Virus record (IMG/VR): IMGVR_UViG_3300015189_000008 | Coordinates: 1-41,362 of that record | DNA: 41,362 nucleotides | Direction: 5' to 3' (one strand) | Origin: a virus | In this document: one piece after another, positions 6,989 through 14,090 of the stretch | How the letters are laid out: the number at the start of each line of letters is the position of its first letter | Numbering within the stretch: the first letter of the stretch is position 1 | The notes under the pieces: generated by a model | What the model saw: only the letters and a program-made list of their open reading frames with translations | What the model was told of the DNA's origin: nothing | The model's database searches: none | Position numbers and translations under genes: made by a program

Positions 6989-7228
6989 TCATGCCTGACC
7001 GAAAGATGGGCGGGCGTGGCCCATCATCACCGACAGATCGCCAACATCGATGACCTGACCCAGCTGGTGGAGCATCGTCGCATCGAGGCCGACGTGCGGG
7101 CTCATGGTGTTGCCGACGTTGCCACCCGGGGGGACCCTGCGGAACTCGCCATGAGCCGAGCAGGTCAGCACAGCGGTGCCATCCTCGAGCATCTCGACGG
7201 TGTAGGTCACGCTTGGCCCGGCGCTCAC
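6989..7228 (-). CDS. Small hypothetical protein between repressor and integrase
   Basis: The product has 79 residues from the GTG at 7228, which overlaps the upstream stop by four bases (GTGA). The N-terminal part (VTYTVEMLEDGTAVLTCSAHGEF) looks like a beta hairpin with Cys and His. No family is recognised. Its position between repressor and integrase suggests expression in lysogens. Confidence 0.6.
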   Translation of the reverse strand: MSAGPSVTYTVEMLEDGTAVLTCSAHGEFRRVPPGGNVGNTMSPHVGLDATMLHQLGQVIDVGDLSVMMGHARPSFGQA

Positions 7229-7662
7229 AGCGAGCCACCTCCGGCGCGGTACGCGGCAATCGCACAGTGCTGCGCGCATTGCCGGCACCGGTGGTCCAAG
7301 CCATCTGACGACTGCACCGGTGCGCCGCACTTACAGTGGGTCGGCCAGTCTTCAGATTCCCATGCGGTCGTAGCGACCGAAGGCGGCATAGCGGTGTCCC
7401 GGAACCAGATGCGTTCCTCGGCCAGGTTGGCGCCCTCACTGAGTGCAGCCGCCAAGCCTCGAGCCTGAGCGGGTGTCATGGCTGGCACTGCATCCCGGTG
7501 CTGTCCGTCAACGTCCATCCAGATGGTGACTCCGACGATGCCGTGATCCGGTCCCGAACTGATGTTGTCACCGACCCTCACGTCGTATGTCGACAGCCGG
7601 AACGGTGGCTGAACCGGCATCTCCGAGGTGATGCTGTCCAGCCAGTCACGGCTGCTCATCAC
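7225..7662 (-). CDS. Hypothetical protein with C-terminal zinc ribbon
   Basis: The product has 145 residues from GTG 7662 or the adjacent ATG 7659, overlapping the repressor stop. The N-terminal 90 residues form an unknown alpha/beta domain. The C-terminus has two Cys pairs (CKCG near 110 and CRQC near 126) and a third pair region (QHC), which looks like a zinc ribbon. It directly follows the repressor, so it should share its message. After integration at the core inside the repressor gene, this gene would be separated from the repressor promoter. Confidence 0.65.
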   Translation of the reverse strand: MMSSRDWLDSITSEMPVQPPFRLSTYDVRVGDNISSGPDHGIVGVTIWMDVDGQHRDAVPAMTPAQARGLAAALSEGANLAEERIWFRDTAMPPSVATTAWESEDWPTHCKCGAPVQSSDGLDHRCRQCAQHCAIAAYRAGGGSL

Positions 7663-8072
7663 GCCGCCTCAGGCGTGGCGATCGCAGGCCTTGACGTCGG
7701 CCGGACCCGCCTCCTGCGCTCGAACGGAAGGACCTCGGCGAGCTCACTCCGATTCAGTGCTCTGATCCAGCGGGTTGGGGGTTCAAGTCCCTCACGGCGC
7801 ACTGCATCCAGCCCCTCATCCGACATGCTCGGCTGGGGGGCTTCTTGCTGCCCAGTCAGCAACCACCCCACGTTCGTCCCAGTGATGAGCGCCCACTGCT
7901 TTACGTAGGCTGCCCGGGGCGGTGCGCCCTTGTCTGCCATCCAACGTGCGACGGTCGCCCGGTGGACCCCTAAGTCCCTTGCGATGTCTTGCGCCGCGAG
8001 GCCAGCTGCCGCCATTCTGAGCCGCCAACCCAGTGTCAGGGACGGTATGTGATCGTGCGCCATGTCGGTCAT
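7659..8072 (-). CDS. Immunity repressor with HTH and attP-encoded C-terminal tail
   Basis: The product has 137 residues. The HTH spans about residues 27-48 (AQDIARDLGVHRATVARWMADKG), with a compact helical region to about 75. Residues 91-101 (VRREGLEPPTR) are encoded by a sequence complementary to a tRNA 3' end, the presumed attP core. A basic tail of 36 residues ends ATPEAA, reminiscent of C-terminal degrons recognised by ClpXP-type proteases. It is transcribed divergently from the excisionase/Cro-like gene at 8169, across repeated operator-like sequences. The arrangement parallels the BPs/Brujita mycobacteriophage repressors, where integration removes a degradation tail and stabilises the repressor. 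It is called repressor from position and HTH only. Confidence 0.82.
   Translation of the reverse strand: MTDMAHDHIPSLTLGWRLRMAAAGLAAQDIARDLGVHRATVARWMADKGAPPRAAYVKQWALITGTNVGWLLTGQQEAPQPSMSDEGLDAVRREGLEPPTRWIRALNRSELAEVLPFERRRRVRPTSRPAIATPEAA
7768..7801 (+). other. Presumed attP core (tRNA 3' end, Lys-like)
   Basis: On the plus strand this reads as the 3' part of a tRNA. It has anticodon-stem 3' strand, variable loop GGGTT, T-stem GGGGG with CCCTC, T-loop TTCAAGT, and acceptor strand ACGGCGC plus discriminator A. No 5' half precedes it, so it is not a complete tRNA gene. From memory, actinobacterial tRNA-Lys genes match this segment from CAGCGGG to the end, so the host site is probably the 3' end of tRNA-Lys. 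The exact crossover limits cannot be set without the host. It lies wholly inside the repressor gene. Confidence 0.75.
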
Positions 8073-8183
8073 GCGTCACAGTGTGTCCCCATGATGCACA
8101 TGCGTCAAGGCGACACCGCATGATAATTGGCGGGTCGCGGCGCTTGCGCGTCATGTGACCTATGCGGCATGATGCGACCTATG
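8070..8183. promoter_or_regulatory. Divergent switch region with repeated operator-like sequences
   Basis: Three short sequences are duplicated here: CATGCGTCA at 8070 and 8099 (29 bp apart, with a GCGTCA partial match at 8148), CATGATGC at 8090 and 8168, and GACCTATG at 8157 and 8176. TGATAAT (8121-8127) is a possible plus-strand -10, and its overlapping complement TATCAT is a possible minus-strand -10; no good -35 is seen for either. The region separates the repressor from the rightward early genes, and the first repeat overlaps the repressor start codon, which would allow autoregulation. Confidence 0.6.
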
Positions 8184-8426
8184 GCGCAGACAGATCTCAT
8201 CACCAGTGTTGAAGCCGCTCACATCCTCGGACGGTCGATCCGCACCGTGCACCGACTCGTTGCGACCGATGTCTTAGTCCCAGCGAAGCGCATGAGCCTC
8301 GGCCCCAATGGCGCTTTCCTCTTCGATCGCGCTGTCGTCGAGAAGCTCGCCAAGAGCCTGCCGTTCGCCAGGCCCACGATGAACGTCCCCCTGGATGTTG
8401 CCGGCGACGTAAAGCAATCGGCGTGA
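8169..8426 (+). CDS. Excisionase/Cro-like HTH protein
   Basis: The product is 81-85 residues (starts at 8169, 8172 or 8181). The helix-turn-helix ITSVEAAHILGRSIRTVHRLVATDVLVPAKR, followed by a short wing (GAFLFDRAVVEKLA), is the MerR-like HTH of excisionases and small phage regulators. It is the first rightward gene facing the repressor, the usual place of Cro or Xis. No Shine-Dalgarno is obvious, so it may be leaderless. Which of the two roles it has cannot be decided from sequence. Confidence 0.7.
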   Translation: MMRPMAQTDLITSVEAAHILGRSIRTVHRLVATDVLVPAKRMSLGPNGAFLFDRAVVEKLAKSLPFARPTMNVPLDVAGDVKQSA

Positions 8427-8881
8427 GCAGCCCCGACCGTACCCCCGCCCGGATCCTTGATGCCCCGACGCTGAAGCCCGTCACAGGCGGACGCAAGCTC
8501 ACCCACTACGAACAAAACAAGAGATGGCGCAAGAAGAACCCAGCCAAACGCCTTGCAGGCAAGACGCGCTACTACGCCCAGACACAGGGCGCCCCAAACA
8601 CAGGCAAACACTGGACGATGACCGAGGTCGAGCGGATCACCGCCACCGACAGACCCACAGACCGCGAGCTCTACACCGAACTCGGCAGGTCGGTGAAGGC
8701 AATCCAGATCAAGCGAGTGAGAAGCAAAGGCCGGCGGATCGGCCCAGAGACTTTGCCGTTGCTGGATCACATGGATGGTCCGGCGGCGGTGGCCTCGATC
8801 CCCGTGGGGGAGGTGTATCCATCCGTGTCGAGGCCACCGCTGTGCGACGACGCGCTGTGCGCGCACCAAGAACCGAAGTAA
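8423..8881 (+). CDS. Myb/SANT-like DNA-binding protein
   Basis: The product has 152 residues from a GTG that overlaps the upstream stop (GTGA). The basic N-terminus (QNKRWRKKNPAKRLAGKTRYY) is followed by a Myb-like tri-helical segment at about 72-105 (HWTMTEVERI...ELGRSVKAIQIKRVR). The C-terminus is Cys-containing (CDDALCAH). Such proteins in actinophages are usually called HTH proteins without known targets. The peptide VASIPVGE near residue 123 recurs in the unrelated protein at 14091-14528. Confidence 0.65.
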   Translation: MSSPDRTPARILDAPTLKPVTGGRKLTHYEQNKRWRKKNPAKRLAGKTRYYAQTQGAPNTGKHWTMTEVERITATDRPTDRELYTELGRSVKAIQIKRVRSKGRRIGPETLPLLDHMDGPAAVASIPVGEVYPSVSRPPLCDDALCAHQEPK

Positions 8882-9226
8882 TTGCGGGGGGTGCCAGGTC
8901 CCCTGGTGCCCCTACAACCTGATCGGGCGAGAACGAAGGGGACTTGCAGGGGGGCCAGGGAAAAGCCCCAGCGAATGCTCCGAGGGTCCTTCTGACTCCC
9001 CCGGAATTACCGGACTAGCTCCGGGGGGGTGTCAGAAGGGGCTCGGCGCTCAGAGACCGCACAGAAGAAGGCCCGCAGCACAACAGCCACGGGCCTTCCA
9101 TCCCACAACAGGGCTGTGCGGCCCTGAAATGCCACGCATATCCAGTGTGCGCCTCCTGCCGGGGACGAACGCCTACCTTATTGCGGGCACTTTTCGGGGT
9201 CGCAGCCCTAGAAAGGCATGCCCAAC
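8882..9226. other. Noncoding region with two strong hairpins
   Basis: About 345 bases carry no convincing gene. The first part is G-rich. Hairpin 1 pairs 8988-9005 with 9020-9039 (17 bp with a small internal bulge). Hairpin 2 pairs 9067-9075 with 9090-9098 (9 bp perfect). A GAAAGG at 9211-9216 leads the next gene. Tandem terminators, a small structured RNA, or part of a replication origin next to the initiator gene are possible. Neither hairpin has a T-run. Confidence 0.6.
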
Positions 9227-9505
9227 ATGCCCTCTACGACTGCTTCCCCGCCACCAGAAACCTACAGCCCCTATCTGACAGACCACGACGACGCTGACAG
9301 CGCCGTCGAGGTCAAGCAAAATGTCGCACAAGCGCCGCCGGCAATCAAGCCAAAACCCGTGGCGCTGCAACGTGTCCGTGAACAGCCGATCAAGGAACGC
9401 GCTGCGGCCCTCGACAAGGCCATCACAGACATCCGCGGTCTCGGCCTTCACCTGGTCTTCGCCCGCGAGCTGCTCCACGTTGACGCGGCCGGCGGCCGGT
9501 CATGA
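9227..9505 (+). CDS. Small hypothetical protein upstream of the replication initiator
   Basis: The product has 92 residues from the ATG at 9227 (MPSTTASPPPE), preferred over 9218 because GAAAGG then has normal spacing. The N-terminus is Pro/Asp-rich and disordered. The C-terminal half is helical and charged (VREQPIKERAAALDKAITDIRGLGLHLVFARELLHV). It overlaps the next gene by four bases (ATGA). No family is recognised; it could be an accessory replication protein by position. Confidence 0.6.
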   Translation: MPSTTASPPPETYSPYLTDHDDADSAVEVKQNVAQAPPAIKPKPVALQRVREQPIKERAAALDKAITDIRGLGLHLVFARELLHVDAAGGRS

Positions 9506-10725
9506 GCGCCACCACCATCAGCTCCCGGCAGCCTGGCCTCACCCGTGGCGCTTTCGACCGGCCGCTCCTGGGGGACCCGAACCCGGGGAATGAGGCTCCA
9601 GTAGCGCTCTGGGAGCTCTACGGTCAGCGTGAGTGCATGCCGGGGACCGCGTATCTGGTCCGACATTTCGGATCCCTCGATCCTGGCATCAAGCCCCGTT
9701 GGCATCACGATGACACGGGCTGGGAGAACCGCAGCCGCGGTACGCACAGCCACGCACCGGAAGGCGCATACGCCCATATCCGGGCCTGGAATGGGCGTGA
9801 GGACTGGCTCAACTTCGTAGTGCCGACCGCGATGACTGTCCACGCCGACGTCCTGGAAGCCGAGCGCGTGAGCAGGGCGACGTTCACCAGATGGGCCGAG
9901 GCGGAGTCGCTCTACGCAAACCCCAGGACCGGCCGCCGCTGCATCGTGCGACCAATCACCGCGGCCAAGGTTGCCGAGATCGGGAAGTCCACGGTCGACC
10001 GGTGCCGCCGGGTGGCAAACAAGCTGGGTCTGCGCGTGGTCGTCCTCCCCGGCCGGATGCTCAAGAAGAGCGAAACCTGGCCTGGCAGGAACAGGACCTC
10101 CAGGCAGAGGGGCATGTCCGCCGAAACAGCCCTCACAGCCAGCGGGGTTGTGGATAACCTCGTGCTCAAATGGCGCAATGAGGTACCTACCAGAGGTGTA
10201 GCGCGTTTGGGCGTCGCTGGTCGTTCTCGAGGTCTTACCTACCGCGCCGCAAGCGGCGAATCGAAGGAGACGGCTTCGCCGCCGCGACCCAAGAGGCGAC
10301 GAAAGCGCCGCTCTCAACCGGCGGTAGGGGTCGCCCGAGATTTGCAGGCCCTTGTGGGGTGGCTGCGCGGCTCGAAGCTGAGCGAAATCATCCCAGTAGT
10401 TCATAAATGCGCCACCAGCCCGGGTATGGGCTGGACAGCGTACGACGTGATCACGCACATGGATTCGGTCAACCGGGCCTGGGGGTTCACATCCCTGACC
10501 CAGGAGCACGTCCGGACGCCGGCCGCTGTGCTGGCCTGGTATCTGCGCGACGTCGACCCCCAAGCTGACCATCCTCGTCTGCACGCGTTCCAGTCCGGAA
10601 CCGCGGCTGAGCAGCGGGCACCGTGGTGCGGTGCCTGCGACCAGGTCACCCGCCACGTCGAGGTCGACGGTCTGCCCGGACGCTGCCCGCGCTGCCACCC
10701 CTTGGCAGGAGAAGCACCATGGTGA
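9502..10725 (+). CDS. Replication-initiator-like protein (HTH, C-terminal zinc finger)
   Basis: The product has 407 residues. An N-terminal alpha/beta region is followed by a winged HTH at about 150-185 (TAAKVAEIGKSTVDRCRRVANKLGLRVVV). A strongly basic, low-complexity linker follows (about 235-275, including KRRRKRRSQ). A helical domain comes next (about 280-360), then a zinc finger at the end (CGACD...CPRC). This layout is that of initiator-like HTH proteins in small actinobacterial phages and integrative elements. No helicase or polymerase gene is visible in the window, so host replication proteins are probably recruited. The function is inferred from architecture and position. Confidence 0.6.
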   Translation: MSATTISSRQPGLTRGAFDRPLLGDPNPGNEAPVALWELYGQRECMPGTAYLVRHFGSLDPGIKPRWHHDDTGWENRSRGTHSHAPEGAYAHIRAWNGREDWLNFVVPTAMTVHADVLEAERVSRATFTRWAEAESLYANPRTGRRCIVRPITAAKVAEIGKSTVDRCRRVANKLGLRVVVLPGRMLKKSETWPGRNRTSRQRGMSAETALTASGVVDNLVLKWRNEVPTRGVARLGVAGRSRGLTYRAASGESKETASPPRPKRRRKRRSQPAVGVARDLQALVGWLRGSKLSEIIPVVHKCATSPGMGWTAYDVITHMDSVNRAWGFTSLTQEHVRTPAAVLAWYLRDVDPQADHPRLHAFQSGTAAEQRAPWCGACDQVTRHVEVDGLPGRCPRCHPLAGEAPW

Positions 10726-11030
10726 GCGAGCGTCTGCCTGCCAGGCGGGCTGAACCCTGCTACTACTGCAAGGCCCCCATCGAGGTTGGCGACCCGATCT
10801 ACCCGATCGCGTACGGCCGATATGGATGTGAGACCTGCGATCAGGACTCAGAGCTCCAGAAGCGGCTCCGCATCCGGCCTGCGACCCGTGACGCCCCTGG
10901 GTACTCCGTGAAGTGCCCGACGTGCGGTGTTGATCCAGCTGAGCTCTGCCTGACAGGGAGCAACAAGAAGCGACCACTTCACCCCAGCCGGAAGGCGCTA
11001 GTCGCCGTCCATATCGGCGACGTCCCATGA
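10719..11030 (+). CDS. Double zinc-ribbon protein
   Basis: The product has 103 residues from the ATG at 10719, which has a well-spaced AGGAG; it overlaps the initiator gene's stop. There are three Cys pairs (CYYC, CETC, CPTCG) plus a final Cys, enough for two zinc ribbons. The second part (VKCPTCGVDPAELC...RPLHPSRK) matches a common actinobacterial small-protein motif. Nucleic-acid binding is likely but unproven. Confidence 0.65.
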   Translation: MVSERLPARRAEPCYYCKAPIEVGDPIYPIAYGRYGCETCDQDSELQKRLRIRPATRDAPGYSVKCPTCGVDPAELCLTGSNKKRPLHPSRKALVAVHIGDVP

Positions 11031-11245
11031 CGACATATAGATCGGAGTGCGGTAGCACCCGGGGATGGTGGGCCCACAACCGAGCACTGGAGAGGGCATG
11101 TCAACCCTGTCGCCTCGCGATCGCTAAAAGCCTCCGCGAGGAGAACCTACTGAACCTCGGCCAGGCCATCGACGAGCTACGCGCTGAACGCACCGGCCGC
11201 AGGTTCTGGAATCCCAACCTGCCCGAGCCCAGGGACGCACAATGA
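11027..11245 (+). CDS. Small CxxC protein
   Basis: The product has 72 residues starting MTTYRSECGSTRGWWAHNRALERACQPC. A lone Cys (CGS) and the CQPC pair, separated by a Trp/His-rich turn, form a frequent actinophage zinc motif. The C-terminal half is a charged helix. It is coupled to both neighbours by 4-base overlaps. Function unknown. Confidence 0.65.
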   Translation: MTTYRSECGSTRGWWAHNRALERACQPCRLAIAKSLREENLLNLGQAIDELRAERTGRRFWNPNLPEPRDAQ

Positions 11246-11427
11246 CAGACACCCCACGTGCACAGACCCACACCGTGGCCTTCCTGCCGACACAGCTACA
11301 CCAGCTCGAGCTCGCAGACGCCCGCATCGTGCAGTGCGCCTGGTGCGACGCCCGGAGCTTCACCAACCCCTGCCACATCTGTGCAGCCCGCTATCCGGAA
11401 TCTGGAAACCAGAGGAGCGCTTCATGA
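11242..11427 (+). CDS. Small zinc-finger-like protein
   Basis: The product has 61 residues with CAWCDARSFTNPCHIC, two closely spaced Cys pairs typical of a treble-clef or ribbon knuckle. It overlaps the preceding gene by four bases. The function is unknown; in this series of tiny zinc proteins it could be a host-takeover factor. Confidence 0.6.
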   Translation: MTDTPRAQTHTVAFLPTQLHQLELADARIVQCAWCDARSFTNPCHICAARYPESGNQRSAS

Positions 11428-11459
11428 GTGATGACCGTGATTGGGTACTCACGCCATGA
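11424..11459 (+). CDS. Possible 11-codon coupled minigene
   Basis: ATG overlaps the upstream stop (ATGA) and the stop overlaps the ATG of the HNH gene (ATGA), encoding MSDDRDWVLTP. The in-frame TGACCGTGA (DR-D) also occurs just inside the next genes. It could be a translational relay that brings ribosomes to the HNH gene. A coincidental frame is possible. Confidence 0.4.
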   Translation: MSDDRDWVLTP

Positions 11460-11818
11460 GCCCTATCAGCAAGGAGAATCGCGCCCGCTACCCGAAGGAC
11501 TGGCGCGACATCAGCGCAGCCATTAAGGCACGGGCAGAGAACCGCTGCGAATGCTTCGGGGAGTGCGGCCGCGGTACCCACGATGGGCGCTGCACCAACC
11601 GCCACGGAGCGCCGGCCTACGGCACCGGCTCCATCGTGGTCTTGACGACGGCGCACCTGAACCACACGCCTGAGGACTGCCGGCCGGAGAACCTAAAGTC
11701 GATGTGTCAGGGCTGCCACCTGCACTACGACCGGGACCACCACGCACAAACCCGCGAGGCTACCCGGCGCGCGGCGCTGGCTGCACAGATGGACGGACTT
11801 TTCGAGGTGAGCCAATGA
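11456..11818 (+). CDS. HNH-endonuclease-like protein
   Basis: The product has 120 residues from the ATG at 11456. Cys pairs CECFGEC and the core LTTAHLNHTPEDCRPENLKSMCQGCHLHYD match the HNH beta-beta-alpha metal fold (AHL as the first His position, NL..MC..CH..YD). It may be a homing-type or replication-associated nuclease. A second HNH protein, of a different subtype, lies before the terminase. Confidence 0.75.
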   Translation: MSPISKENRARYPKDWRDISAAIKARAENRCECFGECGRGTHDGRCTNRHGAPAYGTGSIVVLTTAHLNHTPEDCRPENLKSMCQGCHLHYDRDHHAQTREATRRAALAAQMDGLFEVSQ

Positions 11819-12528
11819 GTGACACAGATCCTGGTGACCGTGAAGCAATAATCATGCGCAGACCGCGGCTGCTGGACCTGTTCTGCGGTGGCGGTGGGTG
11901 CTCGGTCGGCTACTCCAGGGCAGGGTTTGAAGTCATCGGTGTGGATCTCCGACCGATGCCCAACTTCCCCTTCGAGTTTCATCAGTCCGACGCGTTGGAG
12001 TTTCTTGCCCAGCATGGCCATGAGTTCGATGCGATCCACGCCAGCCCGCCGTGTCAGCGGCACAGTGCCATGAGTGCGTGCCGACCGGGCTTGGCTGACG
12101 AGTACCCCGACCTGATCGCACCGACCCGTCACCTACTCGACCTCGCGGGTCTGCCCTATGTCATTGAGAACGTCGCCGGCGCTCCTCTGGCAAGTGGAGA
12201 TGACCTGTTTGGATCACACGGCGTAGAGCTTTGCGGGGTGATGTTCTCCCTGCCGCTGTACCGGCACCGCCTCTTTGAGACGAGTTTCCCGATCACCCAA
12301 CCGAGTCACCCGAACCACGCCATCCCTGCGAGCAAGGCCGGGCACTGGCGACCGGGGACGGTTATCAGCGTGTCGGGCAACTGCTCGCCCATCGCTCTCG
12401 CCCGCGCGGCTATGGGCATCGACTGGATGACCCGCGACGAGCTGGGCGAGTCGATCCCGCCCGCGTATACCGAGCACATCGGGCACCAACTGCTAGCCCA
12501 CATCACACGCAAGGCGGTGGCCGCATGA
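11815..12528 (+). CDS. C5 cytosine DNA methyltransferase-like protein
   Basis: The product has 237 residues from the ATG at 11815 (overlaps the HNH stop). Motif I LLDLFCGGGGCSVGYSRAGF binds AdoMet; motif IV HASPPCQRHS carries the catalytic Cys; motif VI is YVIENVAGAP; a motif VIII-like YRHRLFET follows. The target-recognition region is very short compared with the 300-450 residues of full C5 enzymes, as in many phage methylases. The conserved part begins at MRRPRLLD, so the first 13 residues (MSDTDPGDREAII) are an extra leader. It probably protects phage DNA from restriction. Confidence 0.85.
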   Translation: MSDTDPGDREAIIMRRPRLLDLFCGGGGCSVGYSRAGFEVIGVDLRPMPNFPFEFHQSDALEFLAQHGHEFDAIHASPPCQRHSAMSACRPGLADEYPDLIAPTRHLLDLAGLPYVIENVAGAPLASGDDLFGSHGVELCGVMFSLPLYRHRLFETSFPITQPSHPNHAIPASKAGHWRPGTVISVSGNCSPIALARAAMGIDWMTRDELGESIPPAYTEHIGHQLLAHITRKAVAA

Positions 12529-12794
12529 CTGACCGTGATGAGATAGTCACCAACCCCACGTTGAGCGACGTTCTCGCGGGGATGCCCGGCACTCGTGAAC
12601 TCCTGGCGGAGTTGACAGCCGAGCGCGACGAGGCGCGGGCAGCCATCGCCCGCGTCCAAGCGCTGACGGACGAGTGGCAGATGGGTCCTGGCCGCGATCG
12701 CACACACGCTCCTGGCCTCTGCCACCGGTGGCATCCGGACTGCCTGGTCATGACCATCCGGGCTGCTCTCGAGGAGCGTCATGAGCACCACTGA
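12525..12794 (+). CDS. Small hypothetical protein
   Basis: The product has 89 residues starting MTDRDEIVTNPTLSDVLAG; it is coupled to the methyltransferase stop. The central helix ELLAELTAERDEARAAIARVQAL is coiled-coil-like and is followed by a Cys/His segment (GLCHRWHPDC) that could bind metal. The C-terminus overlaps the next gene by 14 bases. No family is recognised. Confidence 0.6.
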   Translation: MTDRDEIVTNPTLSDVLAGMPGTRELLAELTAERDEARAAIARVQALTDEWQMGPGRDRTHAPGLCHRWHPDCLVMTIRAALEERHEHH

Positions 12795-13044
12795 GCCTGC
12801 TGACCGTGAAGGGATGTTCACACGCCGCGAGTACATGCTGGTGAAGCTCTCGGCCACATCGTCGGGCACCATCAACATCTTCATGGCCGCAGAGGCAATC
12901 GCCTCGGTGGCACTCGCGCACCCAGAGTGGGATATGGACGAGACCAAGACGTTGGCGCAATGGAACGCCGCCGGGCGTGCCGCTCGTGAGGACAGGTTCA
13001 CCAGCACCGAGTACGAGAACAGGCGCGGAATGGCACACGAATGA
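12781..13044 (+). CDS. Small hypothetical protein
   Basis: The product has 87 residues starting MSTTEPADREGMF; GAGGAG lies ten bases upstream. Like its two upstream neighbours it carries the in-frame TGACCGTGA near its start. The remainder is helical, with no recognised domain. Confidence 0.6.
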   Translation: MSTTEPADREGMFTRREYMLVKLSATSSGTINIFMAAEAIASVALAHPEWDMDETKTLAQWNAAGRAAREDRFTSTEYENRRGMAHE

Positions 13045-13406
13045 GCGCCGACATCTGGCTCGAGGACGCGGACGGTAACGCCCTCGACTTCGGTGAAGAC
13101 GAGATCATCCCGATGCGGGCCAGCTCCAAGGGCTTCGGCAACGCTTTCAACCTGACCTACAACCTGACCCCGATGCTCGCAGCGGCCGGGATGCCCCCGT
13201 GGAGGGAGTTCATTGGCATGCGCGCAACCACGGCGGGGCTGAAGTGGGCCAACGTCACCAGGGAGCTGATCGGCGACCCCGACAAGTACAAGGCCATGAA
13301 CCCGGCCAATGGCTGGGGTGACTACGACGGCGCGGTAAAGGTCCTGAACGCGCTCATCGACGCCTGCATCGCTCACCCGGACGCGAAGATCGGCGGCTGG
13401 CTATGA
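13041..13406 (+). CDS. Hypothetical protein of a widespread actinophage type
   Basis: The product has 121 residues beginning MSADIWLEDADGNALDF. The NAFNLTYNLTPMLAAAGMP segment and the Trp/Gly-rich NGWGDYDGAVKVLNALIDACIAHPDAKIGGWL end look like a conserved family that I associate with actinophage early genes; its function is unknown to me. It is coupled on both sides by ATGA overlaps. Confidence 0.65.
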   Translation: MSADIWLEDADGNALDFGEDEIIPMRASSKGFGNAFNLTYNLTPMLAAAGMPPWREFIGMRATTAGLKWANVTRELIGDPDKYKAMNPANGWGDYDGAVKVLNALIDACIAHPDAKIGGWL

Positions 13407-13675
13407 GTGGCCGGATGTTCAAGTACCGAATCTCAGCCAGCCAGGAATCGACCAGGGTGATGATGCGGATCGACGCCAAGGTCAAGGCCGTCGGCGTCCA
13501 GGAGTTCCGCGAGATCAGCCTCTGGGCTGAGGTGCCATACGACGTCGGCGGTGAGCAGCTCGAGCCGCGCACCTTCCTCGTGGTCCCCACTGGTGGTGAT
13601 GTGCCCGACGCCGGCACCTATCTCGGGACCGTACTCGACGCTCGTCTGGTCTGGCACATCTATGAGGTGCCATGA
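13403..13675 (+). CDS. DUF7352-like small protein
   Basis: The product has 90 residues, MSGRMFKYRISASQ. The mostly beta pattern and the central phrase (IDAKVKAVGVQEFREISLWAEV) followed by FLVVPTGGDVPDAGTYLGTVL match a small beta-barrel-like family frequent in actinophages. The role is unknown. The start is coupled to the previous stop. Confidence 0.65.
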   Translation: MSGRMFKYRISASQESTRVMMRIDAKVKAVGVQEFREISLWAEVPYDVGGEQLEPRTFLVVPTGGDVPDAGTYLGTVLDARLVWHIYEVP

Positions 13676-13688
13676 CCACCCAGCCGCC

Positions 13689-14045
13689 ATGTACCTGAAT
13701 CCTGATTGGATGACGACGGACCAGCGGAACGCTGTTGCTGCCTGGCTCGAACGCAATGGGTGTCGCCACGACATCGCCCTCGAACCACTCGTGATCCGAG
13801 GACAGTGGGTGCACTACACCGCGCTGTGCCGCAGGGATCGGAAATCGCGTCAGCGCATGGTGATTCGTGACAATGCGATCGTTCCGCTTGGTCGTCGTCG
13901 TGTCCGTGTGACCTCAAGGAACTGGCATGTCCGAGAGGCAGTCCTGAGTGATGACGTGTGGGATCAATGTCTGCTGTCATCCGACGCCGCACGCTGGATA
14001 CCAGGGGTGGCGATGAGTGATGACACGCTGGTGGCGGGTTCGTGA
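13689..14045 (+). CDS. Small hypothetical protein
   Basis: The product has 118 residues from the ATG at 13689 (MYLNPDWMTTDQRN). The N-terminal helix is followed by beta strands (ALEPLVIRGQWVHYTALC, MVIRDNAIVPLGRRRVRV). It ends MSDDTLVAGS, whose DNA begins ATGAGTGATGAC, like the 11-codon minigene at 11424. No family is recognised. Confidence 0.55.
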   Translation: MYLNPDWMTTDQRNAVAAWLERNGCRHDIALEPLVIRGQWVHYTALCRRDRKSRQRMVIRDNAIVPLGRRRVRVTSRNWHVREAVLSDDVWDQCLLSSDAARWIPGVAMSDDTLVAGS

Positions 14046-14090
14046 CTCATAATCATGGTTATCCCCATTGAGAGATCTGCGTGACCTTGA

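Noticed and set aside
7741-7801. A complete tRNA gene
   Set aside because: Only the 3' half folds (T-arm, variable loop, acceptor strand); there is no matching 5' acceptor strand, D-arm or paired anticodon stem, and the region is coding on the other strand.
7336-7908. Plus-strand open frame of 190 codons across the attP core
   Set aside because: It lies antisense to the coupled repressor operon, lacks a ribosome-binding site and has no domain.
9448-11079. Long minus-strand open frame (543 codons)
   Set aside because: It is a shadow of the replication-initiator and zinc-ribbon genes, which have ribosome-binding sites, coupled starts and recognisable domains on the plus strand.
12306-13376. 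Long minus-strand open frame (356 codons)
   Set aside because: It runs antisense to the methyltransferase and three coupled plus-strand genes and shows no domain.
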